From Flavobacteriaceae bacterium UBA6268 (lineage in GTDB: Bacteria; Bacteroidota; Bacteroidia; Flavobacteriales; Flavobacteriaceae), in assembly GCA_002440705.1 (NCBI GenBank), contig DJVA01000018.1, positions 23,088-87,087 of the forward strand: a stretch of DNA of 64,000 nt, given 5' to 3'. Position numbers and translations under genes: made by a program. Positions 51,295 through 59,958 of the stretch are shown one piece after another. The notes under the pieces are model-generated. The model was not told where the DNA came from and searched no databases. It saw nothing but the letters and a program-made list of their open reading frames with translations. Each line of letters starts with the position of its first letter. Within the stretch, counting starts at the first letter, position 1.

Positions 51295-52947
51295 CTAATT
51301 CAATAATTGTTTGGCATGTGTGATGGCGGAATCACTTACGGAACTTCCTCCAATCATTTGCGCGATTTCCAAAATGCGTTCATCCTGGGTCAAATCCTTG
51401 ATAAGGGTTTTGGTCCTAGATCCCGAAATTTCTTTAAATACCTTTTTATGGTAGTCGCCCTTTGCAGCAGTCTGTGGCAAATGGGTAATGCTGAAAAGTT
51501 GTACCCTTTTGCTCATTTGGGATAAAATGGTGGCCATCCTATGCGCTATTTCGCCCGAAACACCTGTATCGATCTCATCAAAGATAATGGTAGGCAATTC
51601 CTTATAACTTGCCAAAATAGATTTTAGGGCAAGCATCACCCGGCTCATTTCCCCTCCGGAAGCAATTTTTTCAATCGGACCGGATTTTTCTCCCTTGTTG
51701 GCCGCAAAAAGGATTGCCAGGCTGCTCATCCCGTTGGCGCGAAATTGATCGGTTTTGGTCAAATGAAATTGAAAAGCGGCATAGGGAAGTCCAAGTTCTT
51801 TCAAAATGACTTCTAATTTGTTTTTTAGTTCCGGCAGGATCGATTCACGTTTGTCGTGAATCTGTGCGGTTTCCGTTTTCAATTTTGTCAAAACCGAAGC
51901 CTTTTCCGCTTCCAAACGCGCGATGGTATCGTCTAGCAAAGAAAAATTTTCCAGCTGTTTTTCGAGATTGGATTCTATTTGCCGAAGGGCTTCAACGCCC
52001 TGCACCCCATGTTTTTGCTGAAGTCGGTAAAGTTGCTGGAGGGTATCGTTCAGTTCCTGTAACTTCTGGGGGTCGGATTCTAACGATTCGGCATCGGCAT
52101 GCAGGGTTTCCGCAATGTCCGACAATTCGATGGAAACACTATTGAGGCGCTCCAAGGTCTGTTGGTAGGTAGCTCCAAAACCTTGAAGTTTTTGCATCAG
52201 GTTCTTCACCTTCTGAAGCTGTTCCAAAATACCAAAACCCTCATCATTAAGCATTTGCAAGGATGTGGCAAGTTGCTCCTGAATGACCTCCACGTTGCTG
52301 AGTTTTTCAAAATTTTCTTCCAAGCTCTCCTGATCCAGTTTCGCCAATTGCGCCATTTTCAGTTCATTGTATAAAAACTGATGGTAATCCTGCTCTTTCA
52401 GTGCCTGGGCCTTTTCTGCCTCCATTGCTTCCAGTCTGGAAGAAATCTGCTTGAATCGTTGCAGCTCTTGTTGGTAGTGCCCTACCCTGTCTTTAGTACC
52501 CGCCAGTGTATCCAGCAGGTCCATTTGGTATGCTTCGGAGGCTAGATTTCTGGTTTCGTTCTGGTTGTGCACGTCGATCAAAAAATCGCCCAGCACCTGA
52601 AGTTGTTGTAAGGTAACGGGGGTATCGTTCACAAAGGCTCTCGACTTTCCATTTGGGAGTATTTCACGTCGGATGATGGTATGCTCCCCATAATCCAGTT
52701 CGTGTTGTTCAAAAAGCGTTTCCAGCCCATAAGGCTTCACAAAAAAATCGGCTTCAACAACACACTTTTCTTCAGGATTCCTGGCCACTTTCAGATCGGC
52801 ACGGTTGCCCAATACCAATCCCAAGGCATTCAGCAAAATCGACTTTCCCGCACCAGTTTCGCCCGTGATTACGGTAAGTCCTTTTTCGAAGCTCACCTCA
52901 ATGTCTTCAATAAGGGCGTAATTTTTTATGGAAAGGGTTGTGATCAA
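51295..52947 (-). CDS. recN: DNA repair protein RecN
   Basis: A 550-residue SMC-like ATPase that helps gather double-strand breaks for recombination repair. The N-terminal half of the ATP site has ITGETGAGKSILLNALGLVLG. The centre is a long coiled coil (about 150-350). The C-terminal half has the signature EKIASGGEMSRVMLALK and the Walker B IIFDEIDTGVSGEIA. The length is normal. It follows the DUF4835 gene in the conserved flavobacterial cluster. Confidence 0.95.
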   Translation of the reverse strand: MITTLSIKNYALIEDIEVSFEKGLTVITGETGAGKSILLNALGLVLGNRADLKVARNPEEKCVVEADFFVKPYGLETLFEQHELDYGEHTIIRREILPNGKSRAFVNDTPVTLQQLQVLGDFLIDVHNQNETRNLASEAYQMDLLDTLAGTKDRVGHYQQELQRFKQISSRLEAMEAEKAQALKEQDYHQFLYNELKMAQLAKLDQESLEENFEKLSNVEVIQEQLATSLQMLNDEGFGILEQLQKVKNLMQKLQGFGATYQQTLERLNSVSIELSDIAETLHADAESLESDPQKLQELNDTLQQLYRLQQKHGVQGVEALRQIESNLEKQLENFSLLDDTIARLEAEKASVLTKLKTETAQIHDKRESILPELKNKLEVILKELGLPYAAFQFHLTKTDQFRANGMSSLAILFAANKGEKSGPIEKIASGGEMSRVMLALKSILASYKELPTIIFDEIDTGVSGEIAHRMATILSQMSKRVQLFSITHLPQTAAKGDYHKKVFKEISGSRTKTLIKDLTQDERILEIAQMIGGSSVSDSAITHAKQLLN

Positions 52948-53023
52948 TAGAAAATTTATGGAAAATATACAAACATTTAGGGGATCCTAAATGTAAGGGA
53001 ACTATATTTTTTCAGCAAAAAAA

Positions 53024-53914
53024 CTACAACCGGATGTTATCCCAATTGCTTCGGCGTGTAGGTGCAATTCTGTTAAGGTGTTCGACCAAAGTATTGATGT
53101 CTACTTGGGGCCCGCCCGTAAAAATGCTCTGGATTTCATCGGCCTTGGCATCAAAAAAAGTACGCATCAAAAAAGAATTGGGCCTTCGGTCATTAACCCC
53201 TTTTAGCGAAGCTATGGCTTTAATCACTCCGAGTTTCGCTTCCCTGGCATTACTTTCCATTTTGTCCAAACCTTCCCGATGGTAGGCATACATGGCATCC
53301 CGAAATTCTTGGTACACATTGGAGAGAACGGCATCGTTGTATCGAAAGCGGGATTGGGTCCCATCGGTCGCTTTCCAACCCTTGTAATTGGACGAAGCGG
53401 CCGTATTTACAATTTGCTTGGCAATGGCAAAATACTCGTCACCCCCATTTTGTTGAAAGGTGTCGGCATCCAAACCAATGATGGTGTACACGTGATAAGC
53501 CAGTACTGAAACGAGGTTGGAGTCAAAACTATTAATGTTGAAGACCAACGGTTGGAATTCGGAATATTCAAAAGTGAATTGCCTGTCGTTGTAGTTGTAA
53601 ACTGGTGAGTCGTAAGTGGAATTAAAAACAGTGCGCGAGGATTGTACCTGAAGGCTTCCCGTAAATGTGGTCGATTCAAAACTTTGAATGATCAACGTAA
53701 AATTGCAATCGATCCGTTCTTGGTTCAACACTTCCTGGCTCGTCCATTGGGTATTGTTCAGGAATTCGGTGAGTTGATCTTTCAGAGTTCTGAAAACCTG
53801 GTAATTGGGTTGCCCCGTTTGTTCGGCGTCAATGGTTACCGTGGCATTGAGTTCCTGGGCTTCCGCATGGAATGCCACAGCTATTAATGCCAAGGCGAGG
53901 TAAAGGTTACGCAT
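53024..53914 (-). CDS. DUF4835 family secreted protein
   Basis: About 296 residues from the ATG at 53914 (MRNLYLALALIAVAFHAEAQE, a signal peptide); a start four codons upstream would extend further into coaBC. It belongs to the DUF4835 family, which is widespread in Bacteroidota and normally lies between recN and coaBC as here. The mature part is exported to the periplasm and is of unknown role. Its start region overlaps the end of coaBC by a few bases, so translation is likely coupled. Confidence 0.88.
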   Translation of the reverse strand: MRNLYLALALIAVAFHAEAQELNATVTIDAEQTGQPNYQVFRTLKDQLTEFLNNTQWTSQEVLNQERIDCNFTLIIQSFESTTFTGSLQVQSSRTVFNSTYDSPVYNYNDRQFTFEYSEFQPLVFNINSFDSNLVSVLAYHVYTIIGLDADTFQQNGGDEYFAIAKQIVNTAASSNYKGWKATDGTQSRFRYNDAVLSNVYQEFRDAMYAYHREGLDKMESNAREAKLGVIKAIASLKGVNDRRPNSFLMRTFFDAKADEIQSIFTGGPQVDINTLVEHLNRIAPTRRSNWDNIRL

Positions 53915-55118
53915 GTATTTTTTCACTTATAAATTTTAGGATATCCTTGGCTACTTCGGTTTTTTCCTTAACTCCAAAAGGATACGTTTTATTGTCTGCA
54001 TCGATGAGGGTTACTTTATTGGTTTGTGCCCCAAAGGCCACGCCTTCATCATTCAGCGAATTTAAAACAATTAAATCTAAATTCTTTTTTTTGAGTTTGG
54101 TTTTTGCATTTTCCAGCTCGTTTTCCGTTTCCAACGCAAAGCCAACCAAGTATTGTTTTTGTTTGATTGCTCCAAGTGTAGCCAAAATATCCTCGGTTTT
54201 TTCCAATTGAATGGAGAACTCCCTTTCGGACTTTTTTATTTTTTGAGTGGCTTTGACCTTAGGACGGTAGTCTGCCACAGCAGCACTAAGGATGGCAACA
54301 TCGCAGGCATCAAAATAGCGATGGGAGGCTTGGTACATTTCCTTGGCCGAGGTAACCCTGATCAACGTTATGGATTCATGGGGCACTTGCAGGGAAGTAG
54401 GGCCGGAAACTAGTGTGACTTCGGCACCCCACTGGGCGGCAACCCTTGCCAGGGCAAAGCCCATTTTTCCACTGGAATGGTTCCCTATAAATCGCACAGG
54501 ATCGATGGCCTCATAAGTGGGGCCTGCAGTAATGAGTATTTTTTTTCCGTAGAAAGGTGATTTTTTTAAAAGGTCTTGTTCCAAAAAAGTCACAATATCG
54601 GCCGGTTCTGCCATGCGCCCAGTCCCCACCAAGCCACTGGCAAGCTCACCATGTGTGGATGGAATCATGATGTTCCCGAAAGCGGTAAGTTTTTTAAAAC
54701 TTTCTGAAGTGGATGGGTGGCGGTGCATGTCCAAGTCCATAGCGGGAGCAAAATATATTGGGCATTTTGCTGAAAGATAGGTAGCTATCAGTAGGTTATC
54801 GCTACTCCCCTGGGCCATTTTGGACAAAGTGTTTGCAGTTGCTGGGGCTATTAAAAGCAAATCTGCCCAAAGTCCTAACGCTACGTGGTTATTCCATTGG
54901 GCATTTTCATTTTCTTCGTCCACAAAGGTGGAAAGCACTTCATTCTTGGAGAGGGTCGAAAGTGTCAAGGGCGTTACAAAATCCTTGGCTGCAGGAGTCA
55001 TGACCACCCTTACCTCAGCCCCTTTTTTAACTAGCAACCGTACCAAAAAGGCACTTTTGTAAGCGGCAATCCCGGCAGTGATGCCCAATAAGATTTTCTT
55101 TCCGCTTAAAACAGACAT
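53907..55118 (-). CDS. coaBC: Phosphopantothenoylcysteine decarboxylase/phosphopantothenate-cysteine ligase
   Basis: A 403-residue bifunctional enzyme for two middle steps of coenzyme A synthesis. The N-terminal FMN-dependent CoaC decarboxylase (about 1-180) has GITAGIAAYKSAFLVRLL and APAMDLDMHRHPS. The C-terminal CoaB ligase (about 190-400) has ILITAGPTYEAIDPVRFIGNHSSGKMG and SAAVADYRPK. It lies nine bases after the rpoZ stop and overlaps the DUF4835 gene. Confidence 0.95.
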   Translation of the reverse strand: MSVLSGKKILLGITAGIAAYKSAFLVRLLVKKGAEVRVVMTPAAKDFVTPLTLSTLSKNEVLSTFVDEENENAQWNNHVALGLWADLLLIAPATANTLSKMAQGSSDNLLIATYLSAKCPIYFAPAMDLDMHRHPSTSESFKKLTAFGNIMIPSTHGELASGLVGTGRMAEPADIVTFLEQDLLKKSPFYGKKILITAGPTYEAIDPVRFIGNHSSGKMGFALARVAAQWGAEVTLVSGPTSLQVPHESITLIRVTSAKEMYQASHRYFDACDVAILSAAVADYRPKVKATQKIKKSEREFSIQLEKTEDILATLGAIKQKQYLVGFALETENELENAKTKLKKKNLDLIVLNSLNDEGVAFGAQTNKVTLIDADNKTYPFGVKEKTEVAKDILKFISEKIHA

Positions 55119-55127
55119 GTAAAGGGT

Positions 55128-55463
55128 TTAGTTATCGATGGCCTCGTCCTTGGTATTGCGGTGGTAAATTTTGTTTTCCAACCACTCCTGAATGGCCAAG
55201 GCGTGTGGTTTTGGAAGGCGCTCGTAAAATTTGGAGACTTCTATTTGCTCCTTGTTTTCGAAAATTTCTTCCAAGCTATCGTTGTAGGTAGCAAACTCGT
55301 CCAACTTTTCGATCAATTCTTTTTTGATATCGGAATTGATTTGTATCGCTCGTTTCGAGATGATGGAGATCGCCTCATAAATATTGTCCGTAGGAACGTC
55401 GATCTGATTCCTATCGTAGGTAGTGGTGTTGATCGGCGCTTCCGAATTTTTGATATCGCTCAT
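55128..55463 (-). CDS. rpoZ: DNA-directed RNA polymerase omega subunit
   Basis: A 111-residue protein. The segment TDNIYEAISIISKRAIQIN matches the omega/RPB6 core that helps assemble RNA polymerase. The open frame continues upstream to 55628, but that part is out-of-frame bamD sequence, so the ATG at 55461-55463 is chosen. It lies 22 bases after the bamD stop and nine bases before coaBC, in a conserved order that also holds in other Flavobacteriaceae. Confidence 0.88.
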   Translation of the reverse strand: MSDIKNSEAPINTTTYDRNQIDVPTDNIYEAISIISKRAIQINSDIKKELIEKLDEFATYNDSLEEIFENKEQIEVSKFYERLPKPHALAIQEWLENKIYHRNTKDEAIDN

Positions 55464-55485
55464 ATTCCTAAAATTAATTTCGTTT

Positions 55486-56289
55486 TTAAATTTGTGAAAG
55501 TCGTTTTTCAATATCCTGAAGAATGACGTCTGCATCCATTCGCAATTCGCTTTCCCCATAATATTTCGAAAAACCTTCGTAGTACTTTTTTGCAGTTTTA
55601 AGCCGCTCTTCAACCAAATAAGGCACACTGTTGATAGCCAAAAGGTAAGCCGCTTCTAGTTTTCCATAGAATGCCTCTTTACGGTAGGGAGAGCCCGGAT
55701 GATCGAGGATAAAATTGTCGAAGGCCTTGATCGCTGCCTTGTAATCGGATATTTTCAAATATTGCTTGGCGGTCTGAATGTCTTTTTTTTCGAGTTTCTC
55801 CCGCAGTTCGGACACCATGGCATTGGCATTGGGCCTAAAGGAAGAGTTGGGAAATTTATTGACAAATTCCTGCAGTTTATCCAAGGCCATTTGGGTATCC
55901 CTTTGATCGAGGGAATAACGTGGCGACAATTCGTAATAGCTTCGGGCCGAACGGAATGCGGCAATTTCAACACTGTCGCTTTTGGGATAGGAAATCACAA
56001 AACGCTCAAACTGATATCCGGATAAATAAAAGTCTTCCAGTTTGTAAAAGGTATTGGCATAGCGGAACATTAAGGGTTCTGCCTGTGGCTTTCCTCGGTA
56101 AGCAGGGACAATTTGTTCCATCAGCACCAAAGCCTTCTTGTATTTGCCAATCTTGTACAGCGAATCTGCAAAAGAATATTTCTGTGCCAAATCATCCGAT
56201 TTCAACACTTTCTGGTATTCACCACATGCTACCAAAGAGCATGCAGTCACCAAAACAATCAAGACTTTATTTATGGAGTTCCAAAACAT
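55486..56289 (-). CDS. bamD: Outer membrane protein assembly factor BamD
   Basis: A 267-residue lipoprotein of the BAM complex, which folds beta-barrels into the outer membrane. The signal ends at a lipobox with Cys22 (SLVAC). The rest forms TPR-like helix pairs, including a YKIGKYKKALVLMEQIVPAY repeat near residue 45 and a later DTQMALDKLQEFVNKFPNS. Length and repeats fit BamD. It lies about 120 bases after the dapA stop and may have its own promoter. Confidence 0.92.
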   Translation of the reverse strand: MFWNSINKVLIVLVTACSLVACGEYQKVLKSDDLAQKYSFADSLYKIGKYKKALVLMEQIVPAYRGKPQAEPLMFRYANTFYKLEDFYLSGYQFERFVISYPKSDSVEIAAFRSARSYYELSPRYSLDQRDTQMALDKLQEFVNKFPNSSFRPNANAMVSELREKLEKKDIQTAKQYLKISDYKAAIKAFDNFILDHPGSPYRKEAFYGKLEAAYLLAINSVPYLVEERLKTAKKYYEGFSKYYGESELRMDADVILQDIEKRLSQI

Positions 56290-56408
56290 CGTGCAAAAGT
56301 AGTGAATTCTATGGGATTACAAAATTTAAAAAACAATCGAAAATAAGCCGATACCTCGAGGTTCTTCGCTGCTTTTTGAAAAGTTTAACGCGTAGGATTG
56401 CAAATTGT

Positions 56409-57284
56409 TTAAAATGTATCAACAAACTGGTCAATTTTTTCTCGAAGCTCTTTGCTTATTCCTACCAGCGGAAGTCGGACGGCATCGTTACAAATACCCA
56501 ATTTGTGGAATACTGCTTTGATACCGGCGGGGTTGCCTTCAGCGAAAATATAATCGATGGCAGGAGCCAATTTGTAATGTATAGCATAGGCCTCGTCGAC
56601 CCGTCGTTCCAATCCCAATCGGATCATTTTTGAAAATTCCCGAGGAAAACCTTCCCCGATTACAGAAATTACGCCCGCACCTCCTGCCAACACCATGGGC
56701 AATGCAATCATGTCGTCGCCGGATATGACCAAAAAATGATCAGGCGTGCCATCTATCATGCGCATGGCTTGTACCAAATCGCCAGCTGCTTCCTTAATGG
56801 CTACAATATTGGCAAAATCGTTGGCCAAACGGATGACTGTAGATGGAAGTAGGTTACTGGCCGTCCTTCCGGGAACATTGTAAAGAATAATGGGCTTTGG
56901 ACTGACTTTGGCCAGGGCTGCAAAATGTTGGTAAATCCCTTCCTGTGTGGGTTTATTGTACATGGGAGACACTGAAAGTATGGCCGCAAAGCTTTCCAGA
57001 TTCATTTCCTGAAGTTCATCAATGACAGCTTGGGTATTGTTGCCCCCTATTCCCAAAACCAGAGGCAGACGTCCGGCGTTGGCATCTATTACGGTTTGGA
57101 TAACCAATTCCTTTTCTGCTTTTGAAAGCGTAACGCTCTCGCCCGTAGTTCCCAGCACCACCAAATAATCGACACCATGTTCAATTTGATAATGTACGAC
57201 ACGCTTCAATGCTTCCACATCGATCTTCAGGTTGGGGGTAAAAGGGGTAATCAAAGCGACTCCAGTACCAAATAATGTTTTCAT
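56409..57284 (-). CDS. dapA: 4-hydroxy-tetrahydrodipicolinate synthase
   Basis: A 291-residue class I aldolase that condenses pyruvate with aspartate semialdehyde, the first step of the lysine and diaminopimelate branch. The Schiff-base lysine is Lys164 in IVAIKEAAGD. The catalytic tyrosine is Tyr135 in ILYNVPGRT, and the GTTGES pair lies at 45-50. It begins directly after the stop of the DUF6913 gene, without spacing, in one minus-strand unit. Confidence 0.95.
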   Translation of the reverse strand: MKTLFGTGVALITPFTPNLKIDVEALKRVVHYQIEHGVDYLVVLGTTGESVTLSKAEKELVIQTVIDANAGRLPLVLGIGGNNTQAVIDELQEMNLESFAAILSVSPMYNKPTQEGIYQHFAALAKVSPKPIILYNVPGRTASNLLPSTVIRLANDFANIVAIKEAAGDLVQAMRMIDGTPDHFLVISGDDMIALPMVLAGGAGVISVIGEGFPREFSKMIRLGLERRVDEAYAIHYKLAPAIDYIFAEGNPAGIKAVFHKLGICNDAVRLPLVGISKELREKIDQFVDTF

Positions 57285-57806
57285 TTACAATTTGTTAAGT
57301 ACAGTTACATATTTTTTGAGTTCCGATTCCAGAAGTTGAAGCTCCCCTGCAGGAATCGTAATGATTAAATCATAAAGTCGTTCATCGGCATTCTTACACC
57401 CCACTTTAAATTTGGCCTTGCTTTTTGAAACCATCAAATCCAGGTATGGGTGAGGGCCATCGTACAAGCCCACCAAGATATCGAAAGGAAGGTTCAAAAA
57501 TTCCAGTGCGTTGTCGTTGTGTATTTCACCTTTCCAAGTAAAATCTTTGTTGTTTACCTGGTTTTGCCTCAAGGATGGGGTTTTCTTTTTCACTTCCTGA
57601 AATGAAAACACTTTCACATCTTTGGGTTGCAATTCCAAGGATTTTGAAAAATCATACAATGGTTCAAACTCCTGTATGGTATGCTCATCCACCAAAAATC
57701 CAAGGGTCCTCAATTTCGAATTGACTTGCGACAAATCGCGTTGTTCCAAATTCTTTTCGGTATGCTTTTGAAAGGATTGCTTCTGTATTTTTTCTAAGAT
57801 TCCCAT
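57285..57806 (-). CDS. DUF6913 family protein of unknown function
   Basis: A 173-residue cytosolic protein that resembles DUF6913, a family with a fixed place between ligA and dapA in Flavobacteriaceae. A basic helical start is followed by an alpha/beta region (KVFSFQEV, LNLPFDILVGLYDGPHPYLDLMVS). No catalytic motif is recognised. It abuts dapA with no gap, so the two are probably translated together, which may point to a link with lysine or cell-wall precursor synthesis. Confidence 0.8.
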   Translation of the reverse strand: MGILEKIQKQSFQKHTEKNLEQRDLSQVNSKLRTLGFLVDEHTIQEFEPLYDFSKSLELQPKDVKVFSFQEVKKKTPSLRQNQVNNKDFTWKGEIHNDNALEFLNLPFDILVGLYDGPHPYLDLMVSKSKAKFKVGCKNADERLYDLIITIPAGELQLLESELKKYVTVLNKL

Positions 57807-57855
57807 AAGACAATAACACTACAAAAATAAAGGATTCCCATTATAAGTTGATGCA

Positions 57856-59850
57856 TTAGGCTATCATTTCCAAAAAGTCGTCTTCCGAAATGATAGTGAC
57901 TCCCAAACCTTCAGCCTTTACTTTCTTGCTGGGCCCCATATTTTCTCCTGCGACTACGTAATTGGTTTTCCCTGAAATACTTCCGGATACCTTTCCGCCA
58001 TTATCTTCGATTAGCTTTTTAAGTTCTTCCCGTGTTACTTTTGCAAACACCCCTGAAACCACAAAAATTTTTCCCTGAAGTTTATCGGTTTGGTTGGCCA
58101 ATGCTGCTGCCGAGATTTCCAATTGAACGCCATGGTTTTTCAAACGCTGTACCAGGCTCCTATGCTCTAGCGTATTAAAAAAGGCTACCACACTTTCCGC
58201 TATTTTTTCTCCAATCTCGTCCAAAGCGACCAAATCTTCCAGTGTGGCCTCCGCAATTGCATCGATACTCTTGTAATGCTTTGCCAGTTTTTTGGCAACC
58301 GTTTCGCCCACAAAACGAACCCCTAGGGCGAAGAGTACCCTTTCAAAAGGAATTAGTTTGGAGGCTTCGATGCCCTTGATGAGGTTTTCGGCACTTTTCT
58401 CTGCCATACGCTCCAAAGGAATCACCTGTGCTTCTGTGAGTTCGTAGAGGTCGGCATAATTTTGAATCAGTCCATTGTTTACCAAAAGGGCAACAGTTTC
58501 ACCTCCCAATCCTTCAATATCCATCGCTTTTCGTGAAATGAAATGCTGGATACGACCAATAATTTGAGGCGGACATCCATCCGTATTAGGGCAATAATGC
58601 TGTGCTTCGCCTTCCTTTCGCACCAAAGGTGTATGGCATTCTGGGCAATGGGTGATGTAAACTGTGGGCATCGATTGTGGAGGCCTTTTACTGAATTCTA
58701 CCCCAACAATTTTAGGAATGATTTCCCCGCCCTTTTCCACATAAACCGTATCCCCTTCCCGAATGTCCAATTTGGCAATCTGGTCGGCATTGTGCAAAGA
58801 TGCTCGTTTTACTATGGTGCCTGCCAATTCCACGGGTTCCAAATTGGCCACGGGAGTTATGGCACCGGTCCTGCCTACTTGATAGGTAATTTTATTCAAA
58901 ACGGTGATGGCCTGTTCTGCCTTAAATTTATACGCCATCGCCCAACGAGGCGATTTCGCCGTATAGCCCAATTCTTCCTGCTGTTGCAGGTTATTTACTT
59001 TGATTACGACCCCATCGATCTCGTAAGGAAGGTCATGCCGGTGTTGGTCCCAATAGTTAATATAATCCAGCACTTCATCTGTAGTTTTGGCGAGCTTAGC
59101 TTCGGATGGCACTTTGAAGCCCCAATCGCGTGCTTTTTGAAGCCCTTCGAATTGGGTAGCAAAAGGAAGCCTTTCTGCCTTCAAACTATACAGCAAACAC
59201 TCCAAGGGCCTTTTTGCCACTTCGGCACTGTCCTGCAATTTCAAACTTCCAGAGGCCGTATTGCGTGGATTGCGGTAAGGATCTTCCCCTGCTTCCACAC
59301 GTTCTTCATTCATGGCCTCAAATCCCTTCAGCGGTAAAATGATTTCCCCACGGATATCGAATGAATCCGGGTAATCGCCCATCAGTTGTAGGGGGACCGA
59401 CTTGATGGTTTTTACATTGATGGTTACATCGTCTCCTTGCACTCCGTCACCCCGGGTTACGGCCTTGATTAATTTTCCCTGTTCGTAGGTTAGGCTAATG
59501 GAAGCACCGTCGTATTTTAGCTCGCAGGTGTATTCCACAGGGCCATCCACCAGCTTTTTGATGCGTTTTTCCCAATCTTCCAGATCGTCCTTCGAATAAC
59601 TGTTATCCAACGAATACATACGGAATCGATGGCTTACCGTTTCAAAATTTTTGGTGATTTCCCCACCTACCCGCAGGGTTGGGGAGTTGGGGTCATAAAA
59701 CTCTGGGTGGGCTTTTTCCAATTGCTGTAACAGCTTCAGCTTCTCGTCGAATTCGTAATCCGAAATAGTGGGATTGTCCAGTACGTAATAATTGTAATTG
59801 TGCTGCCGCAATTCATCCCTTAAACCGGTAATCTGCTGTTTGATGTCCAT
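57856..59850 (-). CDS. ligA: NAD-dependent DNA ligase
   Basis: A 664-residue essential ligase that seals nicks using NAD. The adenylated lysine is Lys112 in ELKYDGAS. The nucleotidyltransferase and OB domains are followed by a four-cysteine zinc finger (CPEC and a later CPNTDGC), helix-hairpin-helix repeats (GLGGETVALLVNNG, LFALGVRFVGETVA) and a C-terminal BRCT domain (GKIFVVSGVFAKVTREEL). ATG at 59850 is chosen over one ten codons upstream. It leads the housekeeping cluster that runs to fabI. Confidence 0.96.
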   Translation of the reverse strand: MDIKQQITGLRDELRQHNYNYYVLDNPTISDYEFDEKLKLLQQLEKAHPEFYDPNSPTLRVGGEITKNFETVSHRFRMYSLDNSYSKDDLEDWEKRIKKLVDGPVEYTCELKYDGASISLTYEQGKLIKAVTRGDGVQGDDVTINVKTIKSVPLQLMGDYPDSFDIRGEIILPLKGFEAMNEERVEAGEDPYRNPRNTASGSLKLQDSAEVAKRPLECLLYSLKAERLPFATQFEGLQKARDWGFKVPSEAKLAKTTDEVLDYINYWDQHRHDLPYEIDGVVIKVNNLQQQEELGYTAKSPRWAMAYKFKAEQAITVLNKITYQVGRTGAITPVANLEPVELAGTIVKRASLHNADQIAKLDIREGDTVYVEKGGEIIPKIVGVEFSKRPPQSMPTVYITHCPECHTPLVRKEGEAQHYCPNTDGCPPQIIGRIQHFISRKAMDIEGLGGETVALLVNNGLIQNYADLYELTEAQVIPLERMAEKSAENLIKGIEASKLIPFERVLFALGVRFVGETVAKKLAKHYKSIDAIAEATLEDLVALDEIGEKIAESVVAFFNTLEHRSLVQRLKNHGVQLEISAAALANQTDKLQGKIFVVSGVFAKVTREELKKLIEDNGGKVSGSISGKTNYVVAGENMGPSKKVKAEGLGVTIISEDDFLEMIA

Positions 59851-59913
59851 GCAACAAATATATAAATTGAAAGTGTTCAAATCCTAGATTCGAATCTTCT
59901 TATATCAACAAAA

Positions 59914-59939
59914 AAAGCCGCCCACAAGGGGACGGCTTT
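59914..59939 (-). terminator. Terminator after the right-edge T9SS gene
   Basis: AAAGCCG-CCC and GGG-GA-CGGCTTT form a stem with a two-base bulge. On the minus strand it is followed by a T-run. It lies 20 bases past the stop of the gene at 59959. Confidence 0.7.
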
Positions 59940-59958
59940 AATTCCAATAGATTATGGA

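Noticed and set aside
55464..55628. N-terminal extension of rpoZ
   Set aside because: The extra codons overlap bamD in another frame and do not resemble omega; the ATG at 55463 fits the family.
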